A DNA stretch of 64,000 bases from Verrucomicrobiota bacterium. Lineage in GTDB: Bacteria > Verrucomicrobiota > Verrucomicrobiia > Verrucomicrobiales > Akkermansiaceae. A program made the translations under genes and the position numbers. Positions 43,327 to 53,614 of the stretch are shown here, in pieces (positions within the stretch are counted from its first letter, which is position 1; each line of letters opens with the position of its first letter). The stretch lies in NCBI GenBank assembly GCA_017301995.1, contig JAFLEH010000001.1, positions 414,135 to 478,134 of the forward strand. Reading direction: 5' to 3'. A model generated the notes under the pieces. That model worked only from the letters and a program-made list of their open reading frames with translations. It ran no database searches and was not told the DNA's origin.

Positions 43327-44571
43327 TCAATCCCCATCCGGCTTTGCGGAATCGGGTGGGCTTTCCGCCGCTAAGGCGAAGGCACGCGGCGGATCCGGGC
43401 GTTCGGGCCGGAAGGCGCGGGCCTCGTCCGCAACAAACGCGGAAAGAGCGGGTTGCGCGGACACGAGACCGGCCGCCACGCACTTCGCGAGTTCGTAGCT
43501 GCCGTAACCGTTGTGATGGGTGCCATCCTGGAACGCGAGTCCGAGATCCGCCCCCAGCGCCAGATAGAGCCTAACACTGGCGGCATTCAGATCCACCAGC
43601 CCTACCTTTTCCTCGCGGGCCACCTTGCGCACCGCGTCGGGATAGCCCGCCAGGGTGGGTCCCTTAACGCCGGCCTTGCGTTCCATCGGAGTAACCAGCA
43701 CCGGCACGCCTCCCTTCGCGCGGGTTTCCGTCACGATCTTCCGCAGCGTTTCGGTATAGGTGGATAGAGCATCCGGATTTTTGTCTTTCATATCATTGTG
43801 GCCGAACTGTAGCAACAGGGTGTCCCCACGCTTCATGCGGCTGAAGATTTTTTCAAACCGCCTCGCCCCGATGGAACTCTTGAGCGACTCCCCGGATTGG
43901 GCGTAGTTGGCCACCACCACTCCCGGCTTCAGAAACCTCGGCAGCATCTGCCCCCAACTGCTCCATGGCGCGTCGGGCTGATCGCATACCGTTGAGTCGC
44001 CCGCGATGAATACCGTAGGAACTCCGGGTATCGGTTTGATATCAATCGCACGGACCGATGGCCGCGATCCCGAGAACTCAAGCGTGAGACGGTCGTCCCA
44101 GGTTATGGTTTCCGAGTCCCGCTCGCGCTGTTTGAGCTTCACCGAGACGCCGGCGCCGATCACCGGCGTCCGGGTGTTCACCGTAATGCGGCGGGCAACC
44201 GCTTTGCCTTTCGCGGCTTGCTGGTTCTCCACCAACAGCCGCCGCGCCTCAACCCTAACCGTCGTGACCGAATCCGCTTCGTCGTCTCCCAACGTCAGAG
44301 TCACCTCGTGATTTCCCTCCGGCAGTCGGACGGAAAACGCGAACGGCTTCAATCCGATGACAGCTCCACCCGATATCCTGCAATCCGCGCCCGGCTCGAA
44401 TCCGAATCCGCGGGCGGCATCGTATCCGCCCGTGTCACGCACGGCGGTGACGCCATCCGGATAGGGGCCGGGACCGAATGCGAAGCGCAGCGGGGCCTCC
44501 TGGGCCGCATCCGAGCGGATGCCAGTCAAACCAACAGCGGCCAGCGAGAAGAAAACCAGAACGGATCTCAT
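43327..44571 (-). CDS. secreted SGNH-hydrolase, rhamnogalacturonan acetylesterase-like
   Basis: A 414-aa protein with a signal peptide (cut after SDAA). The N-terminal 170 residues form a carbohydrate-binding-like beta domain. The SGNH domain shows block I AGDSTVCD (nucleophile Ser), block III GHND (oxyanion Asn), and block V DGTHHNGYG (catalytic Asp/His). This is the rhamnogalacturonan acetylesterase layout (CE12), which removes acetyl groups from pectin side chains. It is the last gene of a minus-strand block with the glycoside hydrolase-like gene, so a pectin or other plant-glycan context is plausible. Confidence 0.8.
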   Translation of the reverse strand: MRSVLVFFSLAAVGLTGIRSDAAQEAPLRFAFGPGPYPDGVTAVRDTGGYDAARGFGFEPGADCRISGGAVIGLKPFAFSVRLPEGNHEVTLTLGDDEADSVTTVRVEARRLLVENQQAAKGKAVARRITVNTRTPVIGAGVSVKLKQRERDSETITWDDRLTLEFSGSRPSVRAIDIKPIPGVPTVFIAGDSTVCDQPDAPWSSWGQMLPRFLKPGVVVANYAQSGESLKSSIGARRFEKIFSRMKRGDTLLLQFGHNDMKDKNPDALSTYTETLRKIVTETRAKGGVPVLVTPMERKAGVKGPTLAGYPDAVRKVAREEKVGLVDLNAASVRLYLALGADLGLAFQDGTHHNGYGSYELAKCVAAGLVSAQPALSAFVADEARAFRPERPDPPRAFALAAESPPDSAKPDGD

Positions 44572-44641
44572 GGCCGGACGATACTACAACAAGGGAACCG
44601 CCCCATTTACCCTAATCGGGTTAGCCAACAGAGCGCCCCCT

Positions 44642-47419
44642 TCACTCCGAAAACACCACGAACGTGCGGCCCTGGGCGGGGATCTTCACGGTTAGAACCG
44701 CCTCATTCGCCGGGTTCAGATTGACGGTGACGGGATCCGCGCCATCGACGGCGGCGCGGGCCTTGCCGCGCAATCCGGTGTAGTGGAGCGGGATGCGCAC
44801 CTCACGGGTGATCGGTTCGGCCAGCGGATTGTAAAGACAGGCCATGCCTTTCTCGGCACCGGCGGGATTGGCATGGAGGATGCCGTCCCAATCGCGGCCG
44901 TTCGGGCGGCGGAGATGGACGATGTCGCCGTTGTCCAGCACATCGCGGTGCTGCTTGTAGAACGACACCCATTTTTTGACGAGGGCCTTGGTTTCCGGCG
45001 TGTCGAAAAGCCTCGGGCCGCGGTAGCAGGCTTGCACCCCATATCCTAACAGATTGGAGAACCGCGCCTCATAATGCGGCAGGTGCTCGCACAGCGGCTC
45101 GATGGTGGCCGCGGCCCCGCCGCCGTGGTATTCGGAGAGCGGAACGAACATCCAGCCCATGCTCTGGGTCTTGGTCCAGGTGCCGTCATACATATTCTGG
45201 CGCTCGATGATTTCCTGTTCGGCGCGCGGCAGGCTCCAGTTGGTTTCCCGGTAGCCCATGCCGCATTTGTTGGCTCCGGATAGATAATACCAATCCGGGA
45301 TATTGAGGAACACACCCTCCGCGCGCAGCGCCTTGTATTGGCCGGTGATGGCGCGCCACATCATCCATTGGGAATCGTCCTTGCCGCGATGGAACGGATG
45401 CCCGGTGGCGGCACACAGATCACCCGGATAGGACCCGTCGTTCTCGAACACCCCCAGCCCCGCATGACGGGTGAACGCAACGATGTTGTCCAGATAGTCC
45501 CTGCCCCACTGGGTGCCGAGGCACGGCATCACGCCGTAACGCGCCGGGCTGCCCTGGGTGTTGTCCTTGCCATCTGCCGCCCCACGCGAGGCTAACAGCG
45601 AGTAGCCGCCGAGCGCAATTCCCTTGCCGCGACCGTAGTCGGCGAGTTCCTTGTAGCGGTCCCAATAGGCCTTGTCGCGGCTCTCATAATTGAATCCGGA
45701 ACCGAACGACATGATCACCATCTCGAACTCGACCTCCGCCGCCTGGTCGATCGCCTCGCGGATCGTCTTGGGATCCGACTGGACCTTGTGGAACATCAGC
45801 GGGTTCTCCTGCGTCCACGGCGCGATCACCCGATACATCTTCCGCCGCGCGAGAGAACGCCGCTCGCGCTCGCTGGAGTCCAGCAGAAGTTCGAACACGC
45901 GGAACGATTCGAAGGGTTTGCCGGGAGCGACCTCCTGATCCGGGCCCAACGGCGGCTTGCAGCGCAATAGGCACGGCGTCTGCCGCTCGTAGTGAACCTG
46001 GGTGGGGTATTCAGGGTCGGAGTCCAACGTCACCGCCGGGTTGGCGTATTCCGGCACCATGTCGCCGAATGCCATGTCGGTTTCCACCCACAGGTTGTAT
46101 TTCTCGGTTGCGGGAGGGTTGTTGACCGCCGACTCCACTTCCGCAAGCTTCAACTCGTGGGCGGTGAACGCGTTCAGTCTAACCGGCTTGCCCGAATCGC
46201 GGGTGACGGTGATCCATTTGGAAAAAAGCGGGATGCCATCATATAACTCGTAATGTACGGCCACGCCCGGCAGGTCGGCGCGTGAGGTCTGGCGCGCCGG
46301 CGGCTCCGCCCCCCTAACTGAAACTTCCAGCAGGTGGCAGCGGATCAGATTGGCGTTGATATCCTTCCCATCGTAATCGCCGCCTTTGCCATTGCGGCCC
46401 ACTTTGCCGATCCTCAGCTTGGCCGGGGCCTTGGGAAACGGCACGGTGGCGATCGTTTGGAAGGTGCCGCCATCCTGCGCCGCTTCGAGCGCCGCTTGCC
46501 CACCGGCCAGGGTGGCGCGGAGCCGAACCGGCTTGGAACGGTCGAATTTCCCCGCCAGGCCGGCGGGAGTCTCAAACACCTGCTGATTGGGACGGATGAT
46601 GAAGTGGACGGCATTTCCGGTGGTGTCGGTTAGAGCGAGTCCCGGCCCCCACGCGTTGGAATGGGTGTCGTCGCCGGCATCGAGTTCCAATTCCACCGAA
46701 ACCGCGCCAGTGGGCCAATCGCGCTCGGCGAACACCGAGGTATCCGGGAGCGCCATGATTTCACCCGCTTTTCCTTCGTTGGAAAACGACGATCGGGGAT
46801 GGACCTTGCTGGCGGTGACGGTCCATCCGGCTTTCGGTTGGGAAAAGGCGCCGAATTTCTCGCCGTAGAGCACCGGTCCCGCGAGAGTCCTCGAGGGAAC
46901 GGCGGGCGGTTCGTAGCGCATGACCACATGTTTTCCCGGCGGCGGCCAGGGAATATCCTTCGCCAGCCACTCCGGGCGTTTCTTCCATTCCAGCCGCTTG
47001 CTAACCGGCAACTCCTCCCATCCGGATAACCGATAGGCGCCGGGCAACGGACGCAAGTCCTTGATCCATTCCTGCTTGAGGTAGTTCTGGATGCTCTGGC
47101 CGGTCAAGCCCCCTACCGGATAGACGGTGCCATCGATGGTCACGCTGGCCTCCGGAGCCACCGCGCGGAGCAGATGCTCGCCGGTGACGAGGTTTTCCAG
47201 TGTGACGGTGGCCGCGTTCGGGGCCAACCGAATCACCCGCCGGGCGAGGCCATTCTCCATCACCAATTCGCCGGATGCCTCCCTGTGAACCACGGAGGCC
47301 TTGTAGGGACCCGGATTGACCAACCAATCGCGGGAGGAATCGGCGGGAAGGATCTGGGCATGGGCGATCGCGCCCACAATAGAAGCGGCGATGACGGGAA
47401 TACGGATGGATAGCGGCAT
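44642..47419 (-). CDS. large secreted glycoside hydrolase-like protein (alpha-galactosidase-like barrel)
   Basis: A 925-aa protein with a signal peptide (cut after IAHAQ). A beta-sandwich N-terminal part is interrupted near residues 190-390 by a LamG-type domain (FAERDWPTGAVSVELELD, then LRATLAGGQAALEAAQDGGTF). The barrel follows, with MSFGSGFNYES, GLGVFENDGSYPGDLC, LNIPDWYY and MFVPLSEYHGG. The Asp-containing strand ends resemble GH36/GH27-type alpha-galactosidase barrels, but the exact family and catalytic residues are not certain. It should act on external polysaccharide and lies 70 bp upstream of the esterase gene. Confidence 0.6.
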   Translation of the reverse strand: MPLSIRIPVIAASIVGAIAHAQILPADSSRDWLVNPGPYKASVVHREASGELVMENGLARRVIRLAPNAATVTLENLVTGEHLLRAVAPEASVTIDGTVYPVGGLTGQSIQNYLKQEWIKDLRPLPGAYRLSGWEELPVSKRLEWKKRPEWLAKDIPWPPPGKHVVMRYEPPAVPSRTLAGPVLYGEKFGAFSQPKAGWTVTASKVHPRSSFSNEGKAGEIMALPDTSVFAERDWPTGAVSVELELDAGDDTHSNAWGPGLALTDTTGNAVHFIIRPNQQVFETPAGLAGKFDRSKPVRLRATLAGGQAALEAAQDGGTFQTIATVPFPKAPAKLRIGKVGRNGKGGDYDGKDINANLIRCHLLEVSVRGAEPPARQTSRADLPGVAVHYELYDGIPLFSKWITVTRDSGKPVRLNAFTAHELKLAEVESAVNNPPATEKYNLWVETDMAFGDMVPEYANPAVTLDSDPEYPTQVHYERQTPCLLRCKPPLGPDQEVAPGKPFESFRVFELLLDSSERERRSLARRKMYRVIAPWTQENPLMFHKVQSDPKTIREAIDQAAEVEFEMVIMSFGSGFNYESRDKAYWDRYKELADYGRGKGIALGGYSLLASRGAADGKDNTQGSPARYGVMPCLGTQWGRDYLDNIVAFTRHAGLGVFENDGSYPGDLCAATGHPFHRGKDDSQWMMWRAITGQYKALRAEGVFLNIPDWYYLSGANKCGMGYRETNWSLPRAEQEIIERQNMYDGTWTKTQSMGWMFVPLSEYHGGGAAATIEPLCEHLPHYEARFSNLLGYGVQACYRGPRLFDTPETKALVKKWVSFYKQHRDVLDNGDIVHLRRPNGRDWDGILHANPAGAEKGMACLYNPLAEPITREVRIPLHYTGLRGKARAAVDGADPVTVNLNPANEAVLTVKIPAQGRTFVVFSE

Positions 47420-47502
47420 GGCGGGACAAAAAGGACTCCACCAAGACGGAGTTCACGCGCCCACTCTTTCAGAAACCATCCCCGCGATCCTCCCCACCCG
47501 TG

Positions 47503-48195
47503 CTAGGGCTTCACAGCGCCTGCCTTGTCCGGAGGGACAAACTCGTCCACGGCGCGGTAGGTCACACGGCCGTTGGCGTCCTGAATGAAGAAAATGTAGC
47601 TGCGGATCTGTTCGTCCACCGGCCAGCGGACCGTGCTGAGGATACGGTCCTTGCCCTCCGCGCGCGCGGCGAACGCGACATCGTAATACGCGCCTTCCGT
47701 GGCTCCGTCCGGCCGGGTGATCACCGATTTCCCCGGATCCAGAACCAGCGGCTTGGTCCCCAATTTGCCGAGAATCGTCTGCTCGGTGCGGTTGAGGAAA
47801 AACACGTCGCCACGCTTGAAGGTGGGGTCGTCGGTGCGCACCACATCCGCCTTGTAGCCCGATGGCTTGGCGGGCGTGAAGATCACCGCGAACGCACGAC
47901 CCGCGTCGGGCAGGGTGAACGCGCACAGTTTCAAGTCCTTGTTCTTCGCCTTGAGCACGAGGGGCCGGCCCGTCACGGGGATCGGCTCGCTGACGTTGTT
48001 CGCCGGCAGATCAAACTCGGGCGTGCGCGTTTCCCCATCCGGGGACGACAGATAGACGGGTCCGAGATCCTCCGGAACCACCTCCGCCAGCACCCTCAGG
48101 ACGATCGGATTCTTGGGAGAGGATGTCTGGGCGTGGACGACGGACAAGGCCGATATTGCCAACGGGAGGCAGACGGATAGAATGGCGCGCGGCAT
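47503..48195 (-). CDS. secreted hypothetical protein, paralogue of the 12803-13597 product
   Basis: A 230-aa exported protein (signal cut after VVHAQ). The order RGDVFFLNRT, LDPGKSVITRP, AAYYDVAF-like, IRSYIFFIQD and RAVDEFVPP parallels the 264-aa product at 12.8 kb. It lies 8 bp downstream of the Verru_Chthon A-type gene in the same direction, so it is probably co-transcribed with it and may act in the same surface structure. Confidence 0.6.
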   Translation of the reverse strand: MPRAILSVCLPLAISALSVVHAQTSSPKNPIVLRVLAEVVPEDLGPVYLSSPDGETRTPEFDLPANNVSEPIPVTGRPLVLKAKNKDLKLCAFTLPDAGRAFAVIFTPAKPSGYKADVVRTDDPTFKRGDVFFLNRTEQTILGKLGTKPLVLDPGKSVITRPDGATEGAYYDVAFAARAEGKDRILSTVRWPVDEQIRSYIFFIQDANGRVTYRAVDEFVPPDKAGAVKP

Positions 48196-48203
48196 GATGA
48201 TGG

Positions 48204-51200
48204 TTAGATATCGCGGGGATCCAGCCAGCGGAACGACACCACGTTGAACCGGCGGCCGAAGAGTTTGTTAACAGGTGTCTGCCGGGTGGCAAGCGTTTCC
48301 GGAGCATCGGTGGTATCGACAAACCCGGCGGTCCGCTGGACGACCGCCTCGCAATACGCGGTTGCCAGGGTTTTGCCCGTGGAATCGACCGCCCGACCGC
48401 AAGCGCGGATCAGGAAGGAATCGGAACGCGCGGAAATAAAGGGCGCGATTGGCGTTAGAATGTCGGCCTGTTTCACGATGCCCGGAACCCCCGTGGCCGC
48501 CGGACCGGTTTCCGCCTTGGAAAACGGGAACGTGCCGTTGACCGCGACCTGGCGCGAGCTGTCGCGGAACGGCTTGTTGATGGAAACCTCGGGCGAGTCG
48601 AGCGCGGATTGGATCGCCCCGGCCAGCGCCAGTTCCTGGTTGGAGGAAACCCGGCGGTTCACGAAATCCGCGAGGGATAGGAACGGACCACGCTTGCGAA
48701 CCTGTGTCACGATCGCCCGGGCGAGTTGGTCGATTTCATCGGCGCTCAGTGTCCGGTATCCGACCCATTGGGCGGGGTCCTTGATGTCGGCGGTTTGATC
48801 CTTGGCCAGTTTCAGGTTCATGGGAGCCGCGAGATTCGCGACCGGAGTCTCGTAGCCGCCCCCCGCGGTCTCGGCTCCGTTGATGTCGCGGGTGACCAAC
48901 CCGCGGTCACGGAGGGAGGAAAGGACGGTCTTCCATGCCTCTACGGATGTGGAGTTCACATTGAACATGCCATCGACTTCCAACAGTTGGGCGGTTAGCA
49001 AGTGGGCCGAAGCGCTGAGGCGGCTGCCCGAAAACAACTTGGACAACGCCTCCTTGGCGGTTTTCCCACCCAAAGCCGGGCGGTAGCGGTGCAGCGGCAG
49101 CGGTTTGGAACCGTTCAGGAAATCCTCCGCCACCTGCTGGTGCGACCGCTTGGTCTGGAAGGTCGCGCTGTTTTGCGGGGCGATGCTCGAGAAGAACCAA
49201 TCGTCCCAAAGCGCCTGGTTGACCAGATAGGAGTGGTCGGCCAACTGACGGCCTCCGCCGAGCGTCCCATCCGTTTTGTTGGGGGCGATCACCGATGGTG
49301 CGAACGAGTTTCCGATAGGATGGCTGATCTGCGGGAGGAACGGCTGGCGGCCGTTGATCACCGCGTAGCCGCTCTGTGGCGAAAGCGAGGTGAATCCGTT
49401 GGCGAACGCATGCTGCATGGCTCCCAGCGAGTAGATCGGCTCGCGTGGCACCGAGTGGGTGGTGACGAAAGAGCTTCCGTCCTGCGCGTTGGTTCCGCCT
49501 CCGAAGTAGGCGTTGCCATTCGAACTCACTTCTAGCAAGGGGCTCTTGAAGCTGTTGAGGGGATTGATCTGGACCTCAAACGGCAGCACGTCGAGTTCCT
49601 GCGGGCTGAGGTCGTAGAAATCCGTTAGCATGGCCTTCGGATTGAACCGGGAGAGGAACTTCGATGCCCGCTCGGACCCGCGTTCGGTTTTGGCCCGGTA
49701 GGAATACAACATGAACGGTTCCTTGCGCCCGTTGATTTGGCTGAGCGTCAGCACGCGGGTCTTGGAAGTCGGGATTTTTCCGAAGAAATTCGGGTTCGCC
49801 TGGGCGGTCATGCGCGCGCTATCCGGCTTCGGGTTGTCCTGATTGTGCGGCTGTCCGTAGATGTAATCGATGTAAACCCCGCCGATGCCGATCGAATAGC
49901 CGCCGGTCCTTCCGCTGGGCGCGTCGCGGTCCTCGCCGTAGTAGCACTCGTGGTGGTTGATCGACCAACGCCGGGAACCCGATGAAATCACCGAGTTCGG
50001 AGTGACCTCGTATTTCAGGCTGGAATCGGCCGAGAAGAACAGCTTCTGGCCGTTGGCATCCACCATGTCGAATGCGATGCCACCGCCAAAATTCCAGCCG
50101 GCCACGGCCTCGAAATAGTTGTTCGCGATGCCCTTGTTCGGCTGCTGATAGATCGGCGTGTTGGGACCCTGCGAGACCATCACGACTTCGCCCGGTTTCA
50201 AAATGAGCGGCTTGAGTTTCCCTGCAACGAGGGTGAGATAATGCCACTCCCCTCCGCCCAGCAGCTTCTGAAGGCTGGCGACGGAGGTTCGACCGCCGAC
50301 ATCGACTTTCACATCATACGGAAGTTGCCAGAACTTGATCGAATTGTAGGCCGGCGTGACCACGATGGGCACATCGAGCGGATTCCAGTAAGTGACCACC
50401 GGATCCACCACCACCTGCAGAAACATGCCATTCGCCCCATTGAGGGATCCCTGGCGGACATGGAACGAGAGCAGCGTCTGATATTGGACGAACGTAGGCT
50501 GTTTGTAATAATATTCCTTGTCCTCAAGCGTTGCGGAAAGCGCGCCCTCCATCTGAAGATAGGCGGTGGAGGGCGACATCGCGCCTCCGGTGGTGTAGGT
50601 GAACCGCCCGCCCTTTTTCAGCTCCTTGTACATGTTGTAGTGAAGCCACAGCTCGGACATGTTGATGCCGGCCTTGGATCCGACCTTGTACAACGCGTCG
50701 CTCGGCACCGCGGTGGGTGCCTTTTCGAGATACATCGAGAGGTCGTTGCGGAAACCGCCGCGGCGCACGTTGGTCAGCAATCCCCGGTTGTATGCGGTTA
50801 GATCGTGGATCACGCCCCGCACCAGGGCGGGATCGGAGGAGAGCAGTTCGGCCGTGTCATTTGAAAAAACCATGCCCAACCTGGGATCGTCCACCGTCAC
50901 GCCTTGGAATGGCTGCTTGCCGTTCACCTTGGTTTGGTCCACCGGGGATCCCGGCATCGACTGCAAATCGGCGCGGACTGCCGCCAGGTCGTCGCCGGGT
51001 TGGTCCTTGGCCTTGCCGACCAGCGCTTTGGTACCGAGGTCGCTCACCCACCAGCCGATTTCACCGGTTGGATTTCCGCCGCTGGATTTCAGACCCATAC
51101 CGGGCACCTTCACTTCGCCCGTCTCCGCTCCGGCTGCTTTGCGGCTCACCATCGGAATCGCATCGCCCGAAACCGAACTCGCAGCCCAATCCTTGCGCGC

Positions 51201-51599
51201 CAGCCCCTCGCGTTTTCCGGAAACAAACCACCAGAGAAACTCGGGACTGGGCCGTGACGCGGCGGTGATATCCCATGACTTGTAGGCACCGGTGAAATGC
51301 CGCGCGGGATTGGTCGGTTCGCCGCCGGAATCCCCCCCCCCAAGGAACTGGTCGGCCGGCGCGGTGATCCGGTTGTCCGGTCCCAGTTGCTTCTGGATGT
51401 CGCCAAGCGCCAGCATCATGGCCAGCCGCGCGTTGGCTTGGGCGACCCGGAGCGCCTGACCGTCCGACGACGCCCGCAAACTCACTGCGGACAGACTCAG
51501 CAAGCCCACCGCCAACAGCGTGAGCAGGATCATCAACGAGAGCGTGATCACCAGAGCGAACCCGCGGTTGGCGTTGGTGGATGGATTTTGGGTTTTCAT
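48204..51599 (-). CDS. Verru_Chthon cassette protein A-type prepilin-like protein
   Basis: A 1131-aa protein from the ATG at 51599. After about 15 residues comes a prepilin-type signal with a GFALVITLSLM cleavage site and a hydrophobic helix, as in type IV pilins. The following 1100 residues have the composition and layout of the Verru_Chthon cassette A family (TIGR02600), with segments such as ANARLAMMLALGDIQKQLGPD and QNPLFSVG-like stretches. Cassette proteins B, C and D are not in this window. A run of nine G in the coding strand (51332-51340, about codon 87) makes slippage possible. It is probably processed by a prepilin peptidase and exported. Confidence 0.75.
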   Translation of the reverse strand: MKTQNPSTNANRGFALVITLSLMILLTLLAVGLLSLSAVSLRASSDGQALRVAQANARLAMMLALGDIQKQLGPDNRITAPADQFLGGGDSGGEPTNPARHFTGAYKSWDITAASRPSPEFLWWFVSGKREGLARKDWAASSVSGDAIPMVSRKAAGAETGEVKVPGMGLKSSGGNPTGEIGWWVSDLGTKALVGKAKDQPGDDLAAVRADLQSMPGSPVDQTKVNGKQPFQGVTVDDPRLGMVFSNDTAELLSSDPALVRGVIHDLTAYNRGLLTNVRRGGFRNDLSMYLEKAPTAVPSDALYKVGSKAGINMSELWLHYNMYKELKKGGRFTYTTGGAMSPSTAYLQMEGALSATLEDKEYYYKQPTFVQYQTLLSFHVRQGSLNGANGMFLQVVVDPVVTYWNPLDVPIVVTPAYNSIKFWQLPYDVKVDVGGRTSVASLQKLLGGGEWHYLTLVAGKLKPLILKPGEVVMVSQGPNTPIYQQPNKGIANNYFEAVAGWNFGGGIAFDMVDANGQKLFFSADSSLKYEVTPNSVISSGSRRWSINHHECYYGEDRDAPSGRTGGYSIGIGGVYIDYIYGQPHNQDNPKPDSARMTAQANPNFFGKIPTSKTRVLTLSQINGRKEPFMLYSYRAKTERGSERASKFLSRFNPKAMLTDFYDLSPQELDVLPFEVQINPLNSFKSPLLEVSSNGNAYFGGGTNAQDGSSFVTTHSVPREPIYSLGAMQHAFANGFTSLSPQSGYAVINGRQPFLPQISHPIGNSFAPSVIAPNKTDGTLGGGRQLADHSYLVNQALWDDWFFSSIAPQNSATFQTKRSHQQVAEDFLNGSKPLPLHRYRPALGGKTAKEALSKLFSGSRLSASAHLLTAQLLEVDGMFNVNSTSVEAWKTVLSSLRDRGLVTRDINGAETAGGGYETPVANLAAPMNLKLAKDQTADIKDPAQWVGYRTLSADEIDQLARAIVTQVRKRGPFLSLADFVNRRVSSNQELALAGAIQSALDSPEVSINKPFRDSSRQVAVNGTFPFSKAETGPAATGVPGIVKQADILTPIAPFISARSDSFLIRACGRAVDSTGKTLATAYCEAVVQRTAGFVDTTDAPETLATRQTPVNKLFGRRFNVVSFRWLDPRDI

Positions 51600-52042
51600 G
51601 GGCGGATCAGAAGTCAATCGCAGTGGACGTCGGTTGCATATCGCGTATTCAAGTGATCGGCCGGCCGAATGAGCGCGCCACACCCGCAACCGGAGGCTCC
51701 GGAAGGATTGGCGGGGTGGTTTTGTATTGGATGGCGGCTCATGCTCAAACGGTCCTTTCGGTTCTCGCGATGCGGTATATCGGAAATCAGGCGGAAGTTA
51801 GCGTGTCAGGGGCGGAATTTGCGGAAATTATGGGAAAAACACGTTAAATGTGAGGACTTTCCGAAGGGGCGATCTCGGCATCACACCCACGGCTCACCAG
51901 CGAAGGTAGCCATACATGGCATATACACAAGCTGAAAATGCGGACCCGCGGTTATTCTTTCGGGACGTTCGGGAAAAGCCCGCCCAAACGTCCACATCCG
52001 GGCTTGCGCCTCGACGGTTTGGCAGCTAGCCTGAGCGCTCAG
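51600..52042. other. 443-bp divergent intergenic region
   Basis: It lies between the pilin-like gene and cimA, which are divergent, and so should contain both promoters. Short frames exist (e.g. 51669-51935) but they lack protein-like composition, so I do not call a gene. Confidence 0.4.
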
Positions 52043-53614
52043 ATGACCCAGAAACCGGTTACCATTTACGACACGACCCTGCGCGACGGAACCCAGGGCG
52101 AGGGATTCCAGTTGTCCTGTTTGGACAAACTGCGGATCGCCCGCGCCCTCGACGAGTTCGGGATCGACATCATCGAAGGCGGCTGGCCGGGGTCGAATCC
52201 CAAGGACGTCGAGTTTTTCCGCGAGGCGCGGCGGCTCAATCTGAAACATGCTCGCCTGGCCGCGTTCGGCTCCACCCGGCGTGCGGGAGTCGCGGTCGGC
52301 GACGACCCACAGGTCCGCCTGCTGCTGGAAGCCGAAACCCCGGTGGTCACGATTTTCGGGAAAAGTTGGGAACTCCACGTCACCGAAGTGCTCCGAACCA
52401 CCCCGGAGGAAAACCGGGCGATGATCCGGGAAACCGTGGCACACCTCGTCGCCAACGGCCGCGAAGTGGTCTATGACGCCGAGCATTTTTTCGACGGCTA
52501 CAAGGACTCACCCGAGCACGCGCTCGGCACCTTGGAAGCCGCTGCGGAAGGCGGCGCTTCCTGCCTGGTCCTCTGCGATACCAACGGAGGCTCCCTGCCC
52601 TCGGAAATCCTGCAAATCTGCCAGGCGGTCAAAGCCCGCCTGCCGGGAACCCCAATCGGCATCCACACCCACAACGATTGCGAACTGGCCGTGGCCAACG
52701 CGATCGCCGCCATCCGCGCCGGTGCCAGCCAAGTGCAGGGCACGATCAACGGCTATGGCGAACGCACCGGCAATTGCAACCTCACCTCGGTCATCCCGCT
52801 GCTCCAGCTCAAGCTCGGCATCCCCGCCGTGCCCCATCTCGATAAACTGCGCGACCTTTCCTACTTCGTGGACGACGTTTCCAACAATCCGCACTTCGCC
52901 CGCGCCGCGTTCGTCGGACGCACCGCGTTCGCCCACAAGGGCGGCATGCACGTCAACGCGGTTAGAAAACTCGCCCGCAGCTACGAACACATCGAACCCG
53001 CCAGCGTCGGCAACTCCCAGAACATCCTCGTTTCCGAACTCAGCGGCCAGGCGAACATCCTGATCGCCGCCGCCGGACTTGGCGTGCCCCTCGAACCCGG
53101 TTCGCCCGAAGCGGCGGCCGTCCTCCAACAGGTCAAGGACCTCGAAAACCAGGGCTATTCGTTCGAAGCCGCCCAAGGATCGCTCACCCTGCTCCTCCGC
53201 CGCGCCCTCGGACGCTATCGGAAAACCTTCGACCTCCACGAGTACCACACCAGTTTCCGCCAATACCGCGACGGCCACCAACCGGTATGCGAGGCCACCG
53301 TCAAACTCGCCGTGGACGGCAACCGCTCCCTAACCATCGCGGAGGGCCGCGGCGTCGTCAACTCCCTCGACCTCGCCATCCGCAAGGCGCTGCTCCCGTT
53401 CTATCCGCAAATCGATTCGATCTCGCTGGTCGATTACAAGGTCCGCATCGTGGACGGCCACGACGCCACCGCCGCCAAAACCCGCGTGCTCATCGTCACC
53501 AGCGACGGCCAGAACGAATGGGGCACCGTCGGCGTGTCCGACAACATCATCGAGGCAAGCTGGCTCGCCCTCGTCGATGGCATCGAGCTGTTCCTTCAGG
53601 ACGGAGGAGCGTGA
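52043..53614 (+). CDS. cimA: (R)-citramalate synthase
   Basis: A 523-aa protein that condenses pyruvate and acetyl-CoA to citramalate, an entry to isoleucine without threonine. The catalytic barrel shows YDTTLRDGTQGEG, GGWPGSNPKD, HTHND and NGYGERTGNCNL; the C-terminal part is the LeuA-type regulatory dimer domain (DLHEYHTSFRQYRDGHQP, then GRGVVNSLDLAIRKAL, then GVSDNIIEAS). The length (about 530 in the family) separates it from the 2-isopropylmalate synthase forms, though LeuA specificity cannot be excluded. The start at 52043 is chosen over 35 upstream codons of unlike composition. Confidence 0.88.
   Translation: MTQKPVTIYDTTLRDGTQGEGFQLSCLDKLRIARALDEFGIDIIEGGWPGSNPKDVEFFREARRLNLKHARLAAFGSTRRAGVAVGDDPQVRLLLEAETPVVTIFGKSWELHVTEVLRTTPEENRAMIRETVAHLVANGREVVYDAEHFFDGYKDSPEHALGTLEAAAEGGASCLVLCDTNGGSLPSEILQICQAVKARLPGTPIGIHTHNDCELAVANAIAAIRAGASQVQGTINGYGERTGNCNLTSVIPLLQLKLGIPAVPHLDKLRDLSYFVDDVSNNPHFARAAFVGRTAFAHKGGMHVNAVRKLARSYEHIEPASVGNSQNILVSELSGQANILIAAAGLGVPLEPGSPEAAAVLQQVKDLENQGYSFEAAQGSLTLLLRRALGRYRKTFDLHEYHTSFRQYRDGHQPVCEATVKLAVDGNRSLTIAEGRGVVNSLDLAIRKALLPFYPQIDSISLVDYKVRIVDGHDATAAKTRVLIVTSDGQNEWGTVGVSDNIIEASWLALVDGIELFLQDGGA

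Noticed and set aside
51669..51935. Small gene in the pilin/cimA gap
   Set aside because: It has no start context and no protein-like composition, and it overlaps another equally unlikely frame.
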